From positions 1 through 20,623 of the forward strand of contig CAZAFU010000045.1 of assembly GCA_964484475.1 (NCBI GenBank): 20,623 nucleotides of DNA, given 5' to 3'. The notes beneath the pieces are model-generated. The model made no database searches, had not been told where the DNA came from, and saw nothing but the letters and a program-made list of their open reading frames with translations. The translations under genes and the position numbers were made by a program. Of the stretch, positions 1-6,125 are shown in pieces. The stretch comes from Parvularcula sp964484475. Its GTDB lineage: Bacteria > Pseudomonadota > Alphaproteobacteria > Caulobacterales > Parvularculaceae. Position 1 is the first letter of the stretch. Each line of letters begins with the position of its first letter.

Positions 1-92
1 AGATCGACCTTGCGGCCGTCGACGATACCCGTCGCCGCATTCCCTCCCTGGCGCTTGAAACGGAACCCCGAACCCGCATCTATAAGGCGTGA
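1..92 (+). CDS. Carbon-nitrogen hydrolase (nitrilase/Nit family), C-terminal end only
   Basis: Only the last 29 codons are in the window; the frame is open from base 3 and ends with TGA at 90-92. The tail contains DLAAVDDTRRRIPSL, which resembles the C-terminus of alphaproteobacterial Nit-like amidases (deaminated glutathione amidase or omega-amidase type), where a 'D...V...R..IP.L' segment closes the protein. No catalytic residue (Glu-Lys-Cys) is visible because these lie upstream. The stop overlaps the GTG start of the next gene as GTGA. The assignment rests mostly on this neighbour: in many alphaproteobacteria a Nit-family gene directly precedes the DUF1178 gene. Another family with a similar tail cannot be excluded. 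Confidence 0.6.
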   Translation, partial: IDLAAVDDTRRRIPSLALETEPRTRIYKA

Positions 93-535
93 TCAAGTAC
101 GCTCTCCGTTGTTCCCGCGAACACAGCTTCGAAGGCTGGTTCTCATCAAGTGACGACTTCGACCATCAGAAGACCGATGGGCAGCTCAGTTGCCCGGTCT
201 GCGGCAGCACCGAAGTCGACAAGGCGTTGATGGCGCCGGCCATTCTCAAGGGTCGTGCCTCGGCGCAGGACAAGAAGCCCATGGCCGCGATCGCCGAGGA
301 GTGGAACGAGGCTGCGAGCAAGGCTCAGGCCTATGTGAAGGCCAATTTCGAACATGTCGGGAAGCGGTTTCCCGAGGAGGCCAGGCGCATCCATTACGGC
401 GAGACGAAGGACAAGCCGATCTGGGGCGAAGCCACGGTGCAGGAAGTCGCCGAACTCCGCGAGGAGGGGGTGTCGGTCAGTCCGGTGCCCGTGCCCGTCC
501 CCGACAAGGCGGCCGCCAAGAAGAAAATGAACTGA
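89..535 (+). CDS. DUF1178 family protein (small zinc-ribbon-like)
   Basis: A 148-residue protein that starts with GTG, overlapping the upstream stop by 4 bp (GTGA), so it is probably translationally coupled. The N-terminus MIKYALRC with H12, then the WF..S.D.F region and CPVCGS (C35, C38), matches the DUF1178 pattern as I know it. C8/H12 and C35/C38 could form a zinc knuckle. A conserved 'KALMAP' segment follows. The middle is helical and charged, and the C-terminus is a low-complexity tail with repeated Val-Pro then Ala/Lys. The length is normal for the family. The biochemical function of DUF1178 is unknown; its neighbourhood with Nit amidases is recurrent but unexplained. Confidence 0.88.
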   Translation: MIKYALRCSREHSFEGWFSSSDDFDHQKTDGQLSCPVCGSTEVDKALMAPAILKGRASAQDKKPMAAIAEEWNEAASKAQAYVKANFEHVGKRFPEEARRIHYGETKDKPIWGEATVQEVAELREEGVSVSPVPVPVPDKAAAKKKMN

Positions 536-548
536 CCTTCCGTTCCCC

Positions 549-567
549 GAGTCAAAACGACTCAGGG
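549..567. other. Weak hairpin between DUF1178 and recJ
   Basis: GAGTC (549-553) pairs with GACTC (559-563) around an AAAAC loop. CCC just upstream and GGG just downstream could extend the stem with one bulge. There is no T-tract on either strand, so it is not a standard intrinsic terminator. It sits just upstream of the predicted recJ promoter. Confidence 0.3.
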
Positions 568-582
568 TGGAGAACGTCGCTT

Positions 583-610
583 TTGAGCCCTTCCTGCGGG
601 CTGCTAGGCT
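583..610 (+). promoter_or_regulatory. Predicted sigma-70 promoter of recJ, leaderless
   Basis: A -35-like TTGAGC (583-588) and a -10-like TAGGCT (605-610) are 16 bp apart. Transcription would begin about 7 nt after the -10 box, which is exactly at the GTG at 618. This predicts a leaderless mRNA and fits the lack of a Shine-Dalgarno sequence before that codon. The same TAGGCT with the same 7-nt spacing precedes proC. Inference from sequence only. Confidence 0.5.
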
Positions 611-617
611 CTGCCCC

Positions 618-2426
618 GTGACCGCTGATTCTCAACAGCCCGATATCCTTCTCGGTGTGACACGCTCGGCCAATGGCAGGGTGTGGCACCGCCGGCCGGT
701 CTGCCGCCGAACTGCCGACCTCGCCGTGCAGCAGCATCGCCTCGACGCGCTTCTGGCCGAGATCCTCATCGGTCGGGGTGTCAGTCCAGATGTCTTCGAG
801 CGGTATCTTGCCCCGTCCCTCCGGCACGACCTGCCCGACCCCTTCGTCCTGATGGAGATGGAGAAGGCCGCGACCCGCCTTGCCGAGGCCGTTCTTGCGG
901 GGGAGACGATCGGGATCTTCGGCGATTACGACGTCGACGGAACGAGCGCTGCGGCGCTTCTCTTCCGTTACCTGCGCGCGGTAGGAGCGGAGATCGTCGT
1001 GCATCTCCCCGACCGCTTCACAGAAGGGTACGGACCATCGCCTGCGGCTCTCATGAGCCTCGAGGACAGGGGCGTGTCGGTGGTGGTCACCGTGGATTGC
1101 GGGTCGAACCACGGCGCGGCGCTCGGTTCTGTCCGGTGCGATGTCGTGGTGCTCGACCACCACCTGATGGGCGAGAGGCCGGACGTCTTCGCTCTCGTCA
1201 ATCCGCAGCGCCCCGGCGACCAGTCTGGTCTCGGGGGTTTGTCCGCAGGCGGGATCGCGTTCATGACCGTGGTCGCCCTCAACCGCATCCTCCGGGAACG
1301 TGGCCACTTCGGCAGCCGAGCCGAGCCGAAGCTTTTGGGGCTTCTCGATCTGGTCGCTCTCAGCCTTGTCTGCGATGTCATGCCGCTGTCGGGCGTGACC
1401 CGCACTCTGGTCGCCCAGGGCCTGCGCCTGCTCGGTGATCTCGAGAACGGATCGGCCGGAAATCCCGGCCTGCGTGCGCTGGCCGCCGTGGCCGGCCTGA
1501 AGGGCGAAGCGCAGGCGAACCATCTTGGCTTCCAGATCGGCCCGCGCATCAATGCCGCCGGGCGGATCGGCCATGCCCGGACTGCGTTCGACCTTCTGAC
1601 CACGGATGACCCCGCCCGGGCGATGGTCATCGCCGAAAAGCTCGAAAACCTGAACCGCGAACGTCGCCGCATCGAGGAGGCTGTCCGCCGCGAAGCCTTC
1701 GCCAAGGCCGAAGGGATCGCCTCGGGCGACCCGGCCGCGCCCATCGTGGTCGCGGGCGAGGGCTGGCATCCCGGGGTTGTCGGTATCGTCGCCGGGCGCC
1801 TGAAGGAGCGGTTTCACAGGCCCGCCTTCTGCATCAGCTTCGAGGGGGACAAGGGGACAGGCTCCGGCCGGTCGCTGGGGGGTGTCGATCTTGGCTCTGC
1901 CGTCACCGCGGCGGTCGAGGCGGGTGTCATCGACGGGGGCGGGGGGCATGCCATGGCGGCGGGGCTGACCCTCAAGCCCTCGCAGCTCGACGGGTTTCGA
2001 GCCTTCCTCGGCGAACGCCTGTCGGCGGGTATCGCCGCAGCGACCCGGACGAACCCCCTGGTCCTCGATGGCGTGGTCGCGTTGGGGGCGGTCACGGCCC
2101 GGACCTGCCGTATGCTCGCCCCCGCGGGGCCGTTCGGGACAGGCAACCCGGAGCCGCGCTTCGCTCTCGCCGACGTCGTCATCCGCCAGTCGCGGGTTAT
2201 CGGTGAGCGGCACCTCGCCCTGACGATCGAAGACCGGATGGGCAAGACCGCGCGCGGTATCGCCTTCGGTGTGGTGGGAGAGCCCCTCGGTGACCTCCTG
2301 AGCCGCGATGACCGTGGGCGCCTTCATATTGCCGGCCGGATCACCCCCGACACCTGGCGGGGCGGGGAGGCGGCGCAGTTCGAGGTCGACGACGCGGGAA
2401 CCACAACTCAGCCGCCCGCCGCCTGA
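618..2426 (+). CDS. recJ: Single-stranded-DNA-specific 5'-3' exonuclease RecJ
   Basis: RecJ degrades 5'-ended single-stranded DNA in RecF-pathway recombination and mismatch repair. From the chosen GTG the protein has 602 residues, normal for the family. DHH-domain motifs are intact: DYDVDG (103-108), DCGS (160-163), the name-giving DHH (180-182), VCDVMPL (251-257) and NAAGRIG (312-318). The long linker helix around 340-360 leads to the DHHA1 domain with GGGGHAMAAG (440-449), and the OB-like domain carries GPFGTGNPEPRF (504-515). The frame stays open upstream to another GTG at 567. I prefer 618 because LLGVTRSANGRVW then lies at residues 11-23, as in relatives, and because a promoter predicts the transcript starts there. 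Divalent-metal-dependent cytoplasmic enzyme. Confidence 0.96.
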   Translation: MTADSQQPDILLGVTRSANGRVWHRRPVCRRTADLAVQQHRLDALLAEILIGRGVSPDVFERYLAPSLRHDLPDPFVLMEMEKAATRLAEAVLAGETIGIFGDYDVDGTSAAALLFRYLRAVGAEIVVHLPDRFTEGYGPSPAALMSLEDRGVSVVVTVDCGSNHGAALGSVRCDVVVLDHHLMGERPDVFALVNPQRPGDQSGLGGLSAGGIAFMTVVALNRILRERGHFGSRAEPKLLGLLDLVALSLVCDVMPLSGVTRTLVAQGLRLLGDLENGSAGNPGLRALAAVAGLKGEAQANHLGFQIGPRINAAGRIGHARTAFDLLTTDDPARAMVIAEKLENLNRERRRIEEAVRREAFAKAEGIASGDPAAPIVVAGEGWHPGVVGIVAGRLKERFHRPAFCISFEGDKGTGSGRSLGGVDLGSAVTAAVEAGVIDGGGGHAMAAGLTLKPSQLDGFRAFLGERLSAGIAAATRTNPLVLDGVVALGAVTARTCRMLAPAGPFGTGNPEPRFALADVVIRQSRVIGERHLALTIEDRMGKTARGIAFGVVGEPLGDLLSRDDRGRLHIAGRITPDTWRGGEAAQFEVDDAGTTTQPPAA

Positions 2427-2445
2427 AAATTTCGCCGGCGGGCGG
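2412..2445. repeat. Perfect 10-bp inverted repeat spanning the recJ stop codon
   Basis: CCGCCCGCCG (2412-2421) and CGGCGGGCGG (2436-2445) are exact reverse complements separated by 14 bases. The recJ TGA (2424-2426) lies in the loop. AAAAAA follows instead of T's, so it does not read as a canonical intrinsic terminator for recJ on the plus strand. Such a GC-rich hairpin could still stall polymerase or protect the mRNA 3' end. Confidence 0.55.
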
Positions 2446-2454
2446 AAAAAAGGG

Positions 2455-2483
2455 TTGATCACCCCCACGCGATTTTCTATGTG
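2455..2483 (+). promoter_or_regulatory. Predicted promoter of tRNA-Glu
   Basis: TTGATC (2455-2460) as the -35 and CTATGT (2478-2483) as the -10, spaced 17 bp, would start transcription near 2490, about 20 nt before the mature tRNA 5' end. A GC-rich stretch lies between the -10 and the tRNA. The -10 match is poor, so confidence is moderate to low. Confidence 0.4.
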
Positions 2484-2508
2484 CCCCTCTCCGGGCGCAG
2501 CGCCCTGC

Positions 2509-2583
2509 GCTCCCTTCGTCTATCGGTTAGGACGCCAGGTTTTCAACCTGGAAAGAGGGGTTCGATTCCCCTAGGGAGTGCCA
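2509..2583 (+). tRNA. tRNA-Glu (anticodon UUC)
   Basis: A complete cloverleaf can be drawn. Acceptor stem GCTCCCT (2509-2515) pairs with AGGGAGT (2573-2579). The anticodon stem is CCAGG/CCTGG (2535-2539, 2547-2551) around loop TTTTCAA, with anticodon TTC at 2542-2544. The variable loop is AAAG. The T-stem AGGGG/CCCCT (2556-2560, 2568-2572) has the TTCGATT loop. G73 (2580) and an encoded CCA (2581-2583) follow. The first acceptor pair is G1-U72, a wobble. The D-loop contains GGTTAGGA as is common for tRNA-Glu. It decodes GAA and GAG. No clear T-tract terminator follows; only a 5-bp hairpin TTCGC/GCGAA (2594-2607) is seen. Confidence 0.97.
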
Positions 2584-2701
2584 CTTACCTGAGTTCGCAA
2601 ACGCGAAGCCGTTCTGTCCTCCCGTGGGTCAGACTGGCGCAGCGGTGAACCGGGGGCCCGTTCTCAGCATTCTGTTAGCACAACAGCATGGGAGACGGAG
2701 C

Positions 2702-3415
2702 ATGAGCGCCTTTACGATCTTCGGTGGGGCCGGCGGCGTCGGTTCTGCCCTGTCCCGCCGTTTGGCCGGTGATGGTCATCAACTCCACCTGGTCGGGCGC
2801 AGCGAAGCTCCGCTCAAGGAGTTGTCTTCCGAGATCGGCGGTACCTACGCGATTGCGGACGTCACCGACGCGGAGGCCGTGGAAGCGGCCGTCGCCGACG
2901 GGCCGGGAGAGCTCACCGGCCTCGCCTACGCAGTGGGTACGATCGACCTCAAACCCTTCCGCAAACTGACATCGGATGACATGCGCCACGCATTCGAGGT
3001 GAACGTGATCGGCGCCATCAACGCCGTCAAGGCGTCGAAGGAACGGATGAACGATGCGGGCTCGGTTGTTCTCTTCTCGTCGATCGCCGCCCAGAACGGC
3101 TTCCAGAACCATACCGCCGTCTCCGCGGCGAAGGGCGCGGTCGAAGCTCTCACCCGGCAGCTGGCAGCGGAGTATGCGCCGAGGGTCCGGGTGAATGCCG
3201 TCGCGCTCAGTCTCACGGACACGCCCCTCGCGAAGGACATCACGGCGAACGAAGCGGTCCGCAAGGGCATTGCCGACAGCCACCCCATGGGACGGATCGG
3301 CCGACCCGAGGACGCTGCTGCCATGGCCGCGTTCCTCCTTTCCGAAGATGCGTCATGGGCCACGGGGGCCATCTACAATCTCGATGGCGGGCGCGCACCG
3401 TTGGCGCGGGGCTAG
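2702..3415 (+). CDS. SDR-family oxidoreductase lacking the catalytic Tyr
   Basis: A 237-residue Rossmann protein. The start is the ATG at 2702, preceded by GGAG (2691-2694) at 7 nt; the frame remains open further upstream but without a better start. The cofactor loop is GGAGGVG (8-14), and an Arg after the second strand (VGR, 31-33) suggests NADP(H). N101 (FEVNVIGA), S126/S127 (FSSIAA) and K144 match the active-site Asn, Ser and Lys, and the C-terminal LDGG is present. The YxxxK tyrosine position reads V140-S-A-A-K144, so the usual proton donor is absent. The substrate is unknown. NAVALSLTDTPLA places it in a subgroup I have seen in proteobacteria. It may be a reductase with altered chemistry or a non-catalytic binder. 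Confidence 0.85.
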   Translation: MSAFTIFGGAGGVGSALSRRLAGDGHQLHLVGRSEAPLKELSSEIGGTYAIADVTDAEAVEAAVADGPGELTGLAYAVGTIDLKPFRKLTSDDMRHAFEVNVIGAINAVKASKERMNDAGSVVLFSSIAAQNGFQNHTAVSAAKGAVEALTRQLAAEYAPRVRVNAVALSLTDTPLAKDITANEAVRKGIADSHPMGRIGRPEDAAAMAAFLLSEDASWATGAIYNLDGGRAPLARG

Positions 3416-3417
3416 GC

Positions 3418-3582
3418 ATGGAAGAGATCAGCAGGAAACTCAGGAGCGTTCCGAAGCCCGGGCCGGTGAGCCGGTTCCGGGGCGCGGCCTCGCGCCGACA
3501 GACCGGCCTCCCACGGGCGGTCAATCATGGCACGTCCCGGCACCGGGCCTACCATCACCTTTACGATGACCTGATGAGCTGA
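3418..3582 (+). CDS. Possible small protein, 54 residues (doubtful)
   Basis: This ORF begins with ATG two bases after the SDR stop, so it could be translated by reinitiation. The product is basic, with many Arg and His, begins MEEISRKLRSVPKPG and ends HHLYDDLMS. No domain, signal peptide or membrane segment is seen, and I do not recognise it. No independent Shine-Dalgarno sequence precedes it. GC-rich DNA produces chance ORFs of this size, so the case rests on position alone. If it is not a gene, 3416-3700 is a 285-base intergenic region containing the DUF892 promoter. Confidence 0.3.
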   Translation: MEEISRKLRSVPKPGPVSRFRGAASRRQTGLPRAVNHGTSRHRAYHHLYDDLMS

Positions 3583-3625
3583 CGGATCCGCAAGCCAGTC
3601 TCAAGAGGTCGTCATCATCCAGCCC

Positions 3626-3651
3626 CGAACGGAAGGGCGTACCTGCCTGTT
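3626..3651 (+). promoter_or_regulatory. Possible EcfG-type (general stress) promoter of the DUF892 gene
   Basis: CGAAC (3626-3630) and TGTT (3648-3651) are separated by 17 bases. This is close to the alphaproteobacterial EcfG/SigT consensus GGAAC-N16-17-CGTT, with one mismatch in each half. Its place about 50 bp before a ferritin-like gene of a type often under general-stress control makes it plausible. Two short boxes can occur by chance. Confidence 0.38.
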
Positions 3652-3700
3652 ACTGCATCATGAGGCCGCAACGGCGGCACACCTAATCAGGAGGTTCAAT

Positions 3701-4201
3701 ATGACCAGCTTCGGTACGCTCAAGGAACTTTACGTCGATCAGCTTCAGGACAACTACTCCGCCAACAAGCAGATGGCCGGTATTCTCGGCGAATTCGAGA
3801 ATGTTGTCGAAAGCGAACGGCTCCGCTCGTTCATCGGCGAGAGCCGCAAGAAGATCGAACAGCACCAATCGACCCTCGAAGGGGTGATCAAGGGCCACGA
3901 GGCCGACCCCGATGGCGAGCACTGCAAAGGCATGCAGGGCCTCGTGCGTGAGGGCCGCGCCCACGGTCTCGAGCCGGAGTTCGCGGACAAGAAGGTCCAG
4001 GAAGCGGCGATCATCTCGCAGCTCAACCGGATGAACCATTACGGCCTCGCCGGCTACGGCACGACGAAGGCGATGGCCCAGCAGCTTGGCCTCGAAGATG
4101 ACGTTCGCAAGCTGACCCAGGACCTTGACGATATCTATGACGGCGACCGCTTCGTTTCGATGCTCGCCGAGGAACAGATCAACGAAAAGGCCGCGCACTG
4201 A
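3701..4201 (+). CDS. DUF892 (YciE/YciF-type) ferritin-like protein
   Basis: A 166-residue all-helical protein with a strong AGGAGG (3689-3694) 6 nt before the ATG. The order of segments fits DUF892: helix 1 LKELYVDQLQDNYSANKQ (7-24), helix 2 around E53/H55/E60, the CKGMQGLVREG stretch (75-85), helix 3 with NHYGLAGYGT (112-121) and helix 4 around LDDIYDGD (142-149). DUF892 proteins are usually induced by stress. Several positions that are acidic in the family consensus I remember are neutral here: Q14, N22, N112 and G115. Metal binding is therefore doubtful. It is a single-gene unit closed by a strong terminator. Confidence 0.85.
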   Translation: MTSFGTLKELYVDQLQDNYSANKQMAGILGEFENVVESERLRSFIGESRKKIEQHQSTLEGVIKGHEADPDGEHCKGMQGLVREGRAHGLEPEFADKKVQEAAIISQLNRMNHYGLAGYGTTKAMAQQLGLEDDVRKLTQDLDDIYDGDRFVSMLAEEQINEKAAH

Positions 4202-4234
4202 GGACTGACTGACATCGCGTGACCCAGACTGTAG

Positions 4235-4265
4235 CCCCCGGGGATCATACCCCGGGGGTTTTTTT
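4235..4265 (+). terminator. Intrinsic terminator of the DUF892 gene
   Basis: CCCCCGGGG (4235-4243) pairs perfectly with CCCCGGGGG (4250-4258) around the 6-base loop ATCATA, followed by seven T's (4259-4265). It is a textbook rho-independent terminator for plus-strand transcription. The T-run also supplies part of the TAA stop (4264-4266 read on the minus strand) of the convergent ABC-F gene. No U-tract follows the hairpin on the minus strand. Confidence 0.93.
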
Positions 4266-6075
4266 ATTCGCTTTCGAGTTCCTCGCGCTTGATCTCGAGC
4301 TCGAGCCACTGCTCCTCGGCAGCTTCGAGGGCGGCCTGGTCCGTGGCCAGCCGCTTCTGGGTCTTCTCGAAGGCGGCCGGGTCCCGCGTGAAGAGATCGG
4401 GGTCCGAAAGGATACGTTCCGCCTCGGCGATCGAAGCTGCGAGCTTTTCCATTTCACCGGGCAGGGTCTTGAGGGCGTGCTGGTCCTTGAAGGTCAGCTT
4501 GCTCCGGTTCGCGGGGCGAGGCTTGCCTGCCGGAGCCTTCTTCCGGCGTTCGGTCCGTTCGGTTTCGGCCGAGCCGATGCCTTTTCGCTGCTCGGCCATA
4601 TCGCTGTAGCCGCCCGGATATTCGATCCAGCGGCCCGGGCCGAGTTCCGGCGCGGGGGCCAGACAGCTCGTCACGCAGCGGTCGAGGAAGTCACGGTCGT
4701 GGCTGACCAGGATCAGGGTTCCGCCGTAGTCTGACAGAGCTTCCTCCAGAACATCGAGCGTCTCGAGATCGAGGTCGTTCGTCGGCTCGTCGAGAATGAG
4801 CAGGTTCGACGGCTTCGCGAGCGCGATCGCGAGGGCGAGCCGGCCCCTCTCGCCACCGGAAAGGGCTGCGACGGGCTGGCGCGCCTGTTCGGGCGAGAAG
4901 AGGAAGTCCTTGAGATAGCTCAGGGCGTGGCGCGGCTGGCCGCCGATGGTGATCTGGTCGCCGCGCCCCTCGGTGAGCGCATCCATGAGGCGGATACCCT
5001 CCTTGAGCTTCGTGCGTTCCTGGTCGAGACCGATGACCTCGAGTTTCGTTCCGTGAACGACCGATCCTGCGTCCGGCTCGATCTCGGCGAGGAGAAGGCG
5101 CAGGAGGGTCGTCTTTCCCGCGCCGTTCGGGCCGACGATGCCCAGCCGGTCCCCGCGTCCGAGCCTCAGGTCGAGATCCTTCACGATCGCCCGCTCGCCA
5201 TAGGAAAAGCCCAGGCCCTTCGCTTCGATCACCTTCTTGCCCGAGGCTTCCGCTTCGGAGGCCGCGACCTGCACGCTGCCCTGCGGACCGCGCCATTCGT
5301 TCCGCTGCCGGCGCAGGTCATGGAGATTGCCAAGCCGCCTCACATTCCTCTTGCGACGGGCCGTCACCCCGTAGCGGAGCCAGTCTTCCTCCCGTGCGAT
5401 CTGCCGGTCGAGCTTGTGCGCCGCCAGCTCCTCCGCTTCGAACACTTCGTCACGCCATGCTTCGAACCCCCTGAAACCTTCCGAACGGTGACGGGTTTCG
5501 CCGCGGTCGAGCCAAACGGTCTCGTTGGTCAGTTCCTCGAGGAAGCGGCGGTCGTGGCTGATGACTGCGAAGGCTGCCCGCCTCCGTTTCAGTTCGTTTT
5601 CGAGCCACAGGATCGTATCGAGGTCGAGGTGGTTCGTCGGCTCGTCAAGGAGCAGGATGTCAGGCTGCGGAGCGAGGCAGCGGGCAATCGCGAGGCGACG
5701 CTTCTCACCGCCGGACAGGGGTTTGGGGTCGCCCGCCGGGTCGAGGCCGAGATCTGCGAGGAGGCGCCCCACGTCGCCGTCATGGTCGAGATCGGTCAGC
5801 CCACCGCGTACCGCTTCCTCGATGGTGGCGTAGTGGGAGAAGTCCGGTTCCTGTTCGAGATAGCGCAGCGAGGTCCCTGAGCGGACGGTGCGCTCGCCGC
5901 CGTCCTGCTCAACGAGCCCGGCGGCGATCTTGAGGAGGGTGGATTTGCCCGAACCGTTCCGACCGACGAGCGCGAGCCGCGCGTTCTCGTTCAGCGTCAG
6001 TTCAGCTCCTGACAGAAGCGGGGTCCCGCCGAATGTCAGCGTGATGTCCTTGAGAGAAAGAAGGGGAGGCGCCAT
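4264..6075 (-). CDS. ABC-F family ATP-binding protein, Uup-like
   Basis: A 603-residue soluble protein with two ABC ATPase domains and no membrane segments. Domain 1 has Walker A GRNGSGKS (38-45), signature LSGGE (120-124) and Walker B LLLDEP (141-146). Domain 2 has GPNGAGKT (315-322), LSGGE (405-409) and LILDEP (426-431), with SHD at 458-460. The inter-domain region with ARRKRN (239-244), the Lys/Arg-rich stretch near 505-530 and the C-terminal coiled coil (about 535-603) resemble Uup rather than EttA. ABC-F proteins act on ribosomes or translation; Uup has also been linked to DNA transposon excision and ribosome assembly. The gene lies 50 bp after prs on the same strand. A TAGCTC 6 nt before the ATG may be a weak leaderless -10, as no Shine-Dalgarno sequence is close. 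Confidence 0.92.
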   Translation of the reverse strand: MAPPLLSLKDITLTFGGTPLLSGAELTLNENARLALVGRNGSGKSTLLKIAAGLVEQDGGERTVRSGTSLRYLEQEPDFSHYATIEEAVRGGLTDLDHDGDVGRLLADLGLDPAGDPKPLSGGEKRRLAIARCLAPQPDILLLDEPTNHLDLDTILWLENELKRRRAAFAVISHDRRFLEELTNETVWLDRGETRHRSEGFRGFEAWRDEVFEAEELAAHKLDRQIAREEDWLRYGVTARRKRNVRRLGNLHDLRRQRNEWRGPQGSVQVAASEAEASGKKVIEAKGLGFSYGERAIVKDLDLRLGRGDRLGIVGPNGAGKTTLLRLLLAEIEPDAGSVVHGTKLEVIGLDQERTKLKEGIRLMDALTEGRGDQITIGGQPRHALSYLKDFLFSPEQARQPVAALSGGERGRLALAIALAKPSNLLILDEPTNDLDLETLDVLEEALSDYGGTLILVSHDRDFLDRCVTSCLAPAPELGPGRWIEYPGGYSDMAEQRKGIGSAETERTERRKKAPAGKPRPANRSKLTFKDQHALKTLPGEMEKLAASIAEAERILSDPDLFTRDPAAFEKTQKRLATDQAALEAAEEQWLELEIKREELESE

Positions 6076-6125
6076 CCGCGCGAGCTAGGCGTTCCGCGCT
6101 CGCGATGGAAGGCCTCCTCCCCGCC

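Noticed and set aside
552..2468. A 638-codon open frame on the minus strand opposite recJ
   Set aside because: It is the antisense shadow of recJ in GC-rich DNA. The product is Arg/Pro/Gly/His-rich with no domain, while the plus frame carries all RecJ motifs.
2647..2686. Inverted repeats GAAC/GTTC and CTGTT/AACAG upstream of the SDR gene
   Set aside because: Short, imperfect and without recognisable promoter boxes; too weak to list as an operator.
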